Source: Lachnospiraceae bacterium (lineage in GTDB: Bacteria > Bacillota_A > Clostridia > Lachnospirales > Lachnospiraceae). Taken from it: a stretch of DNA of 45,536 bases. A program made the position numbers and the translations under genes. The DNA lies in assembly GCA_024683935.1 (NCBI GenBank), contig JAIKXV010000096.1, forward strand, positions 1 to 45,536, given 5' to 3'. Positions 6,793-13,953 of the stretch are shown piece by piece. Position 1 is the stretch's first letter. Each line of letters starts with the position of its first letter. A model generated the notes under the pieces. The model was given only the letters and a program-made list of their open reading frames with translations, was not told the DNA's origin and ran no database searches.

Positions 6793-8130
6793 TCACTGTA
6801 TCAGCTGAAGTGCCTGCTGCGGCGCCTGATTCGCCTGCGCCAGCATGGATGTGGCCGCCTGGACCAGTATCTGCTGGCTGGCATAATTGGTCATCTCCTG
6901 CGCCATGTCGGTATCCTGTATACGGCTCATGGAAGCGCTCAGGTTCTCATTTGATGCTGCGATATAGCTGATGCTGTGCTCCACACGGTTGGTGTAGGCA
7001 CCGATCTGAGCCCTGGCACTGGAAACATACTTAAGGGCGTAGGTTACTCTGTCGATACTCTGCTGGGCGCTGGTCTTGGTCGTCATATTGAGATTATCGA
7101 TATCCAGTCTTTCCAGGCTGATCTTGGGGAGAGAGCATTCCACAACCTCTTCCTCATTGGCGCCTATATGGAGATCCATTGCTCCCTGGCCGGTGAGGGT
7201 GATATTGAATACTAAACCTGATATATTCTTGTAATCATTGACTTTATTACCCTCTGTATCCTTTGTCGTTATCTGCTTGCCATCACCGTCTAACTGCTGT
7301 GTCAGCCGCTTATCAAGCCTGAGATTTATTTCCTCTCCGTTATTGCCTCTTAAGGTGAGATACTGGGTTCCGTCCTCGCATATCTTTACATACCCATCCT
7401 GCTTGGCATCTTCTCCTTCTCTTCCGTATGCTCCTTCCGTAACCCAGGTCCCATTGTAATTCTTTACGCCTGTCGGATCATCCTGATACATAAGTTCCGG
7501 ATCAAGATATTTGGGATATGACATTTCTTTCAGATCTGCTTTTATCACAGGTTTGCCATCCGTTGTTTCAATCGTGGCGTTGATCGTAAGAGAATGGCTG
7601 CCCGGATCAAATGTCTCTGTTAGAGTCACCTTATACTTTCCTGCATTCATCTTATCGTTATACTCTTCGATCTGAACAAGCTTATTATCATCACAGTACC
7701 CGTGATTCTCCAGATGTCCGTCCAGAAGCTTCTGTCCGTTAAGCTCTATCTGCTCTGAGATTCTCTGTATCTCATTGGTGAGCTGTTTCACCTCCTGCTG
7801 TATATCAGCTCTGTCGCTGGCAGACATGGTACCGTTGCTGGCTTTGATGGACAGCTCATTTAATCTCTGAAGCATATCGGTAACTTCATTCAGAGCTCCG
7901 TCAGCAGTTTCCAGTACGGATTTTCCCGTGGTGGCGTTTACGTCTGCTCTTTCAAGGGCTGCCAGCTGCTGGCGCATTCTTCCTGAAATAGCGTAACCCG
8001 TGGGGTCATCCCCTGCAGTATTAATCTTGTATCCTGATGAAAGCTTTCCCGTAGAAAGAGAAAAGGCCGACTCGTTACGAAGAAGGACGTTATTTGTAAT
8101 GATGGCTGTAAGATTACTGTTAATGTGCAT
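6793..8130 (-). CDS. fliC: Flagellin
   Basis: 445 residues, the main filament subunit. The conserved D0/D1 halves are clear. The N-terminus runs MHINSNLTAIITNNVLLRN, then LSSGYKINTAGDDPTGYAIS and NEIQRISEQIELNGQKLLDG. The C-terminus has AQIGAYTNRVEHSISYI, then SRIQDTDMAQEMTNYASQQILVQ and ANQAPQQALQLIQ. The middle (about 150-345) is a variable, beta-rich, surface-exposed domain with no similarity I recognise. The ATG has GGAGG seven bases upstream. A SigD-type promoter lies 140 bp upstream, inside the 3' end of the preceding gene, whose last 11 bases overlap this start. fliS follows. Confidence 0.97.
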   Translation of the reverse strand: MHINSNLTAIITNNVLLRNESAFSLSTGKLSSGYKINTAGDDPTGYAISGRMRQQLAALERADVNATTGKSVLETADGALNEVTDMLQRLNELSIKASNGTMSASDRADIQQEVKQLTNEIQRISEQIELNGQKLLDGHLENHGYCDDNKLVQIEEYNDKMNAGKYKVTLTETFDPGSHSLTINATIETTDGKPVIKADLKEMSYPKYLDPELMYQDDPTGVKNYNGTWVTEGAYGREGEDAKQDGYVKICEDGTQYLTLRGNNGEEINLRLDKRLTQQLDGDGKQITTKDTEGNKVNDYKNISGLVFNITLTGQGAMDLHIGANEEEVVECSLPKISLERLDIDNLNMTTKTSAQQSIDRVTYALKYVSSARAQIGAYTNRVEHSISYIAASNENLSASMSRIQDTDMAQEMTNYASQQILVQAATSMLAQANQAPQQALQLIQ

Positions 8131-11100
8131 GGTTTACCTCCACTATAAAAATCTTCGCAGTCCTGTAAAGAACAGCGGGGTTACTTTCGGCATCCATGCT
8201 CTCTGACCCGTTGGTTTCAACTCTGTCCGTCCCTGGCAGAGCAGTATTTTTGTCTCTTATGGATTTTATATCGGCAGTTTCCGGTATTCTGTTTATATCT
8301 CCGGACAAAGACTTTTCAAAAATAATGTCGCCTCTGTCTATTCCGGCTCTGTCAAGTCCTGATAAAAAGCCTTCGGAAACGCTGCGGAGACGCTCGCTGC
8401 CCTGATCTGTCGAAGAGGTCACAAGCCCGCCTATCCGGCCCTCCGACAGCGTAAATTCGCCGTATACCTGTCCGAATTCCTCAGTCTCAAAGGATACCGC
8501 TGCCTTTGACTCGCCGGTTCCCCTTATGATCTTTACGTTTACAGAAGTAAGCCTTCCCCCTATCTCCATGGGGATCTCATAGTTTTCTGCCCGGGAAAGG
8601 CTCTTTGCAACGGTCAGTCTCCTGTTCAGGCTCTGCAGGGCCTTAATATCCAGATACTTATCCGCGTTTTCAGAGGCTTCCCTGATCTCTGCCTCTGTTT
8701 CTTCCGCCATTTCCCCGTATGCTTCCTTAACATCATCTGCCGGATCTGCTTCAGAAGCCTCTTCCGAAATATCTCCCATCTTTTCAAGGATCTTTTCAGA
8801 GCGGCTCTTTATCCTGTCTCTGATATTTTCCCCGAGAATATTTATAAGCTCATTAAAATAAGCACCTCTGTCATTCATGAGGGAAGCCATGGCATTCACG
8901 TTTTCAGGCGTGATCTCCTGGCCGTAACGGAGCAGCATCTCGTAAACATTATCTTCCTTCAGGGCAGCTTCCCTTATCTCTCCGGATTCCTCTGCTGCGA
9001 AAGCCATATCCGTTTCTTCCTGATCCGTACCGACGTCATTGGTACCGGGGGTATTCCGTCTCATGATATCTGCGAGATCCTCCAGGATGGTATCTCCCCC
9101 GATCTCCGAGATATCCGGAAGCTTTTCCGGAGAGAGGCTGTCATAGAGCTCGTGGCTTAAGTTCTCTGCGTACTGCCGCTCTCTTCTCATTTCATCATCG
9201 GATTCATTATGAAAAGCCGTCTCTATCTGGGCGTCTATCTTCATATTCCGGGAAGCGTCCTCTGCCTCGGTCACTCCGCCGAAATCTTCACCTATGCTGA
9301 AATCCATATGACCCTTACCCCGGGTACGGAGCTCGGTAAGGAGGTTCTTTAATGACAGCTCTTTTCCGCTGTTCACAAGGGAACCGATCACAGCGCCGTC
9401 GGAATTCTCAACCTGTCTTAGCAGTCTGTAGATACCGATGTAAGATGTTGCCTCATCCTCGGATATCTCGTGACTCCTCTCCAGACGGAAAAGATACTCG
9501 CTGAACTTCTCATTTTCTCCGGTGAGCCCCTGCATTTCTGAAACCTTGTCTATAAGTTCCTGCATGCCGGTATGAAGAGGGTTCACGCCCTCCCTGATAA
9601 GGGACACCGTTGCGGCGCCGGTAAGGCGGTTGATAAGGGTCCTTACGGTCTGATCAGCCGCCTTAACATCGGCGATGTTTTTCTCATTTATTTCCATGCT
9701 GTTATAGCCGAGGATACGGACAGCCCTTAAATTCTCTTCCGTTTCCTTTATCCCGAGTTCATGCAGCAGTTCTCCCGCATTCCGGAAAGCATTTCCTATC
9801 CGGTCTCCGAGATCCGCCCTTACTTCGGTTCCCACGGCTTCGTATGTCATGTTTGCAGCCTCGAACTTCAGCTTCAGTTCGTTCCCGGCTTCATAGACAT
9901 CATTCACCGTAAATGCTTCCGCAGAAGAAAAGCTCCCTATCACGGCTGCGGGCATGTTCTTTATTTCCGAAACCTTAAAGAGGGTTTCCTCGGCAAGGCT
10001 TACCTTTTCGTCTATGGATGCGGCATCCTCTGCTCCATCCCGCATAAAGGCCGCACGGTAAAAAGCCTGCTCCTTTATCTTCAGCTCATCCACCCTGTCT
10101 GACAGACCTTCTGTATCAAGGGCAAAGCCGTTATCCGAATCCATGCTGCGGTTTGCCTCGCTATTCATTTTGAGCCTGGTCTCATTTAATATCCGCTCGT
10201 TCTTTATCAGGTTATAACCTTTTATAAGATAGGCGTTTCCGGCTTCATCACCCCTTGCAACCGCTTCGCAGATCTCCTGCATCACATCCCCGGCTTTAAG
10301 GGGGAAGGCAAGGGACTTCAGATCCTCATAGAGGTTCAGGGTATCGGGGTTTAAGGCAAAGCCCGCCTTTATCAGATATTCCGCATCCTTTCTGATGTTC
10401 TCATCAGGCTCTAATCCGGCGTTCTCGATTATGCTTTCTATCTGGCCCGAAAGAGCCTCAAGGTCGTCATTCTCCGCGATCTCGGAAAGATATCCCGTGC
10501 CCTCATTGTCAAAGTAGCCCTTTGCACCGCCGGACCCGCTGCCGGAACCGGAATGCTCAGCCATATACACATTTTCTATCGTGGGCTCTTCCGCGTTTGA
10601 AAGCAGATATTCCATGCTGCCTGCATCCAAAGGCTCTATCTTCGCCGCTGTCCGGAATGCATTAACCGCAGACCTGATATTTTCGTCGGTTTTCGGCAGA
10701 TCCGCAGCTTCAAAGCCGGCAGCCGCATAGTCCTTCAGCGCCTCTTCGTCCTTAAACAGTCCGCTGTTAACCGGAGTTTCGGAAGTGATCTTATTTGCTG
10801 CCGCAACGCTTCCCGTTATCTCTGCTGCCGTTTCCCTGTCGACCGTATCGGTAAATCCCGCTACGTTCACTCCGGATTCCGCCAGTATGACCTTTATCCT
10901 GTCAAGACCCGTTACAGCCTCCGCCTCACTCATGCGTCCGGGCTGGTAGCCCTCCTCCTGCATGGCGCGGAAGTCCTTTTCCGACATGGTGTTTGACATT
11001 ACTGCCATGTAATTATGTGCATTCTTCGCATCAAAGGATGAAACGCCGGAAAGCAGATCCTTCTTTCCGCCCTTTATACCCTTTGATTCTGATACCCCTT

Positions 11101-11272
11101 TAAATCCGTGCGCGGCTTTGCTGCCTTCGCCGATATCCATGACTATGCCGTCCGCTTTTGATTTCACGGCATTATCCTGCATGCCGTATGCTTTCGCCAT
11201 GCGGATATTCCGAGGATCCATGCTGTTTTCTGTAACCGGGGTTTTTGTTTCTGTCTGAAAATTAATATGCAT
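8120..11272 (-). CDS. Large flagellar-locus protein with a FliK-like C-terminal domain
   Basis: 1050 residues, acidic, helix-rich, without signal peptide or membrane segments. I do not recognise the bulk of it. Repeated-looking units of about 60-80 residues contain N-(I/V)-R-x-A and similar motifs, for example DENIRSAVNAFRTAA, PDENIRKDAEYLIKAGF, TEENLRAVRILGYNSMEI and TPENVNAMASLMNDRG. A Gly/Ser linker SGSGSGSGG occurs near residue 245. Residues about 895-985 (PMEIGGRLTSVNVKI..., GFLSGLDRAGID) resemble the C-terminal domain of the hook-length protein FliK. It overlaps flagellin by 11 bp and is preceded by a SigD-type -10 element, which suggests a late flagellar role. The ribosome-binding site is weak. 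It could be an exported flagellar regulator or a cytosolic scaffold. Confidence 0.7.
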   Translation of the reverse strand: MHINFQTETKTPVTENSMDPRNIRMAKAYGMQDNAVKSKADGIVMDIGEGSKAAHGFKGVSESKGIKGGKKDLLSGVSSFDAKNAHNYMAVMSNTMSEKDFRAMQEEGYQPGRMSEAEAVTGLDRIKVILAESGVNVAGFTDTVDRETAAEITGSVAAANKITSETPVNSGLFKDEEALKDYAAAGFEAADLPKTDENIRSAVNAFRTAAKIEPLDAGSMEYLLSNAEEPTIENVYMAEHSGSGSGSGGAKGYFDNEGTGYLSEIAENDDLEALSGQIESIIENAGLEPDENIRKDAEYLIKAGFALNPDTLNLYEDLKSLAFPLKAGDVMQEICEAVARGDEAGNAYLIKGYNLIKNERILNETRLKMNSEANRSMDSDNGFALDTEGLSDRVDELKIKEQAFYRAAFMRDGAEDAASIDEKVSLAEETLFKVSEIKNMPAAVIGSFSSAEAFTVNDVYEAGNELKLKFEAANMTYEAVGTEVRADLGDRIGNAFRNAGELLHELGIKETEENLRAVRILGYNSMEINEKNIADVKAADQTVRTLINRLTGAATVSLIREGVNPLHTGMQELIDKVSEMQGLTGENEKFSEYLFRLERSHEISEDEATSYIGIYRLLRQVENSDGAVIGSLVNSGKELSLKNLLTELRTRGKGHMDFSIGEDFGGVTEAEDASRNMKIDAQIETAFHNESDDEMRRERQYAENLSHELYDSLSPEKLPDISEIGGDTILEDLADIMRRNTPGTNDVGTDQEETDMAFAAEESGEIREAALKEDNVYEMLLRYGQEITPENVNAMASLMNDRGAYFNELINILGENIRDRIKSRSEKILEKMGDISEEASEADPADDVKEAYGEMAEETEAEIREASENADKYLDIKALQSLNRRLTVAKSLSRAENYEIPMEIGGRLTSVNVKIIRGTGESKAAVSFETEEFGQVYGEFTLSEGRIGGLVTSSTDQGSERLRSVSEGFLSGLDRAGIDRGDIIFEKSLSGDINRIPETADIKSIRDKNTALPGTDRVETNGSESMDAESNPAVLYRTAKIFIVEVNHAH
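8268..8295 (-). promoter_or_regulatory. SigD (sigma-28) type promoter for flagellin
   Basis: TAAA at 8292-8295, a 16-bp spacer and GCCGATAT at 8268-8275 on the minus strand, matching the TAAA-N14-16-GCCGATAT consensus of motility sigma factors. It is inside the coding region of the 1050-residue gene and would give a flagellin leader of roughly 130 nt. Confidence 0.75.
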
Positions 11273-11356
11273 TCAAAAATAAAAGGCTTCCCTGCTTTTA
11301 TCTTTTACCTGCGGAACCTTCCCTGTCCCGCCCGAAATCTGTTCTGTATGTCTATT

Positions 11357-11364
11357 ATATCGGC
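11357..11364 (-). promoter_or_regulatory. SigD-type -10 element upstream of the FliK-like gene
   Basis: GCCGATAT, a perfect match to the motility -10 element, 85 bp before the gene. The expected TAAA 14-16 bp further upstream is not present (TTAG or TTTA instead), so promoter strength is uncertain. Confidence 0.55.
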
Positions 11365-11414
11365 TTCTTTACGCTTTTCCTAAAGTCCCCGCCCGTTTTG
11401 AAAGCATCATACCT

Positions 11415-11446
11415 AAAAAACCGCCGCAGTCTGTCTGCGGCGGTTT
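11415..11446 (-). terminator. Strong rho-independent terminator after the 148-residue gene
   Basis: A perfect 11-bp stem (AACCGCCGCAG/CTGCGGCGGTT, 11419-11429 and 11435-11445) with a five-base loop and a run of U on the minus strand. It ends the monocistronic unit at 11469-11915 and separates it from the downstream SigD element. Confidence 0.9.
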
Positions 11447-11468
11447 CCGTATTCTTTTATAAAACAGA

Positions 11469-11915
11469 TCAAAGTGTGATGTTTTCCGTTTCGGGAGGTT
11501 CAGGCTGCTGTCCTCTGATGCGTCCGTCCTCGGAGATGATAACCTTGGAAGGAGCGGCTTTCTTTTCTGCCACGGCTTCCGCAAAGGCGGTATCCTCCGG
11601 GAGATTCTGTATATCCTTAAGGATGTTGGGAAGCTTATCCATGAGCTTTCCTGCCATCCTCTCAAAAGCAAAGGAGCGGTCTGTCACCAGTGCCTTCTGA
11701 TAGGAATTCTCGGGAGAAACCTGAGTACGGATAATACCCTGGTTTCCGCGGGAAAGATCAAGGGTCTTCTGCTGCTCTGTTAAAGAGCTGATGCCCTTTG
11801 CTTCTTCGACGGGACGTATCTTCTGGACGGGTTCTACCCTCTGTCCGCGGTTTATCTCGTCAACCCTGCCCGCATTGTAAAAGCTGGGGAGCGAAGAATC
11901 AATCTTCATTGACAT
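11469..11915 (-). CDS. Unknown small protein of the SigD regulon
   Basis: 148 residues and no family recognised. It is polar and probably partly disordered: the N-terminal half is rich in Gln/Arg/Pro (RVEPVQKIRPVEEAKG) and a Pro/Glu tail QQPEPPETENITL closes it. A central helix FAFERMAGKLMDKLPNILKDIQNL is followed by FAEAVAEKK. It has no signal peptide or membrane segment. The ATG is preceded by AAGGAGG at eight bases. It stands alone between a perfect SigD-type promoter and a strong terminator, just upstream of the flagellin block. That is the profile of late flagellar accessory proteins such as anti-sigma factors, chaperones or export substrates. I see no FlgM signature that would decide it. 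Confidence 0.7.
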   Translation of the reverse strand: MSMKIDSSLPSFYNAGRVDEINRGQRVEPVQKIRPVEEAKGISSLTEQQKTLDLSRGNQGIIRTQVSPENSYQKALVTDRSFAFERMAGKLMDKLPNILKDIQNLPEDTAFAEAVAEKKAAPSKVIISEDGRIRGQQPEPPETENITL

Positions 11916-11985
11916 ATGACCGGCCTCCTTTCCTTAAAATTCAAAACGCGCAAATAAAGAACATGATTCGCATCTTGTGTCTATA

Positions 11986-12012
11986 ATATCGGCTGTTTTT
12001 TAAAATACTTTA
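11986..12012 (-). promoter_or_regulatory. SigD (sigma-28) promoter of the 148-residue gene
   Basis: TAAAGTAT at 12005-12012, an 11-bp spacer (15 bp from the TAAA core) and GCCGATAT at 11986-11993 on the minus strand. This is an almost ideal motility promoter, starting about 28 bp after the glgB stop codon. Confidence 0.85.
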
Positions 12013-12039
12013 TAGCCGGATATTAAGATTTTATGAAAT

Positions 12040-13953
12040 TCAGTCGAACTTATATATTACCGCGCCAAAGGGCGGAAGGGTAAATCCTATGGAATAAGGC
12101 TGATTGTCCCACTCGATCTTTTCAGCCTTGACCGTCTTTTTCAGTTTGGCTCCGGTACCTCCGAATCTGGTCTCATCGCTGTTCAGCACCAGAGTGCATT
12201 TAGCTTCCTTCGGAAGTCCCATTCTGTAGTCGTTTCTTTCCATGGGCGTGAAATTGACAACCACTGCCAGATTATTCTTTCCGGTGGAATTCATCCTGAT
12301 GAATGAATAAAGACTCTTATCCGTATCGTCGGCGTTTATCCACAGGAAGCCCCTGTTGTCATTATCGAATTCCCAAAGGGATCTGTATTCCCTGTATATC
12401 TTCAGGAGTTCCTTTGAGTAGGCATGGAGAGCCGCATGGCCTGTCTCACCGAGAAGGAACCAGTCGATCTCCCTTTCCTCACTCCACTCTCTTTCCTGTC
12501 CGAATTCCTGACCCATAAATAAGAGCTTCTTTCCGCTGTGGGTCATCATAAAGGCGTATCCCGCACGGAGATTTGCGAATTTCTCCTGGGGACTGCCCGG
12601 CATCTTATTGAACATGGAACACTTCAGATGAACCACCTCGTCATGAGAAAGCACGAGAATATAATTCTCGGCGGAATTGTAGCTCATGGCAAAGGTCATC
12701 TTGTAGTGGTTATTCCTTCTGAAATAGGGATCCAGCTTCATGTAATCGCAGAAGTCATGCATCCATCCCATATTCCACTTGAAGGAAAAACCGAGACCGT
12801 CATCCTCGGGCCTCGAGGTAACCTTCGGCCAGGCCGTGGATTCCTCGGCTATCATCATTACGCCGGGATATTTGCCCAGCATATAGGAATTGAGGTGCTT
12901 AAAGAATTCAATGGCTTCCAGGTTCTTGTTTCCGCCGTATTTATTGGCAACCCATTCTCCGTCCCGCTTTCCGTAGTCGAGATAGAGCATGGAAGCCACA
13001 GCGTCCACCCGCAGACCGTCAATATGGAATTCCTCTACCCAGTACGCCGCATTGGCGATGAGGAAATTGCTGACCTCGCTCTTTCCGTAGTTAAAGATCT
13101 TCGTACCCCAGTCCGGATGTTCGCCCTTACGCGGGTCTGAATATTCGAAAAGCGGTTCGCCGTCAAAATTTGCAAGACCGTGCTCGTCTCTGGGGAAGTG
13201 GGCGGGAACCCAGTCCAAAAGCACCCCCACATTATTCTTATGGAGTTTATCCACCAGATATCTGAAATCATCGGGATTGCCGTAACGGGAGGTGGGAGCG
13301 TAGTAGCCGGTGACCTGGTATCCCCAGGATCCGTCAAAGGGATGCTCTGCGATACCCATAAGTTCCACATGGGTATACTTCATCTCCTTCAGATATTCCA
13401 CCAGCCTGTCGGCAAATTCCCTGTAGCTGTAGAAACCGTCATTTTCCTCGGTGGGATGGCGCATCCAGGATCCCATATGGCATTCATATATTGCCATCGG
13501 TTCCCGGTTCATGTCTTTTTGTGCGCGTTCCTTCAGCCATTTGGAGTCACCCCATTTGTAGGGCTTTCCGTTCTTTCCTGAAATGAAGGTTTTAGACGCC
13601 GTTCCGGGACGCAGCTCGGCATAGACCGCAAAGGGATCCGCCTTATATATCGTGGTGCCGTTCGGCTTTTCAATATAGAATTTATAGAGCTGTCCGCTCT
13701 TTACCCCCGGGATGAACCTTTTCCATATTCCGTTGGGCTCCAGCCTCTCCATGGGGTCAGCCTGGGTGTCCCAGTTATTGAACTCGCCAACTACATGGAC
13801 CGCTCTGGCATGAGGCGCCCACACTGCAAAGAAGAACCCCTCCTGCCCGTTTTCCACGCTCTCGTGTGCCCCGAGCTTTCTGTAGATCTCGTAGTGTGTG
13901 CCGTTTCCAAAGAGGTACTGATCGTCTTCCGAAATAAAGATGCTTTCTTTCAT
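12040..13953 (-). CDS. glgB: 1,4-alpha-glucan branching enzyme
   Basis: A GH13 branching enzyme, 637 residues, full length. It transfers alpha-1,4-glucan segments to 6-positions in glycogen synthesis. An N-terminal CBM48 domain (about 35-125, FFAVWAPHARAVHVVGEFNNW) is followed by the catalytic barrel. The barrel has DWVPAHFP (247-254), GLRVDAVAS with nucleophile Asp317, the acid/base Glu370 in IAEESTAW and Asp438 in LSHDEVVH. A C-terminal beta domain closes the protein. The ATG overlaps the stop of the upstream TPR gene (ATGA), so the two are translationally coupled. No other glycogen genes are nearby. Confidence 0.96.
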   Translation of the reverse strand: MKESIFISEDDQYLFGNGTHYEIYRKLGAHESVENGQEGFFFAVWAPHARAVHVVGEFNNWDTQADPMERLEPNGIWKRFIPGVKSGQLYKFYIEKPNGTTIYKADPFAVYAELRPGTASKTFISGKNGKPYKWGDSKWLKERAQKDMNREPMAIYECHMGSWMRHPTEENDGFYSYREFADRLVEYLKEMKYTHVELMGIAEHPFDGSWGYQVTGYYAPTSRYGNPDDFRYLVDKLHKNNVGVLLDWVPAHFPRDEHGLANFDGEPLFEYSDPRKGEHPDWGTKIFNYGKSEVSNFLIANAAYWVEEFHIDGLRVDAVASMLYLDYGKRDGEWVANKYGGNKNLEAIEFFKHLNSYMLGKYPGVMMIAEESTAWPKVTSRPEDDGLGFSFKWNMGWMHDFCDYMKLDPYFRRNNHYKMTFAMSYNSAENYILVLSHDEVVHLKCSMFNKMPGSPQEKFANLRAGYAFMMTHSGKKLLFMGQEFGQEREWSEEREIDWFLLGETGHAALHAYSKELLKIYREYRSLWEFDNDNRGFLWINADDTDKSLYSFIRMNSTGKNNLAVVVNFTPMERNDYRMGLPKEAKCTLVLNSDETRFGGTGAKLKKTVKAEKIEWDNQPYSIGFTLPPFGAVIYKFD

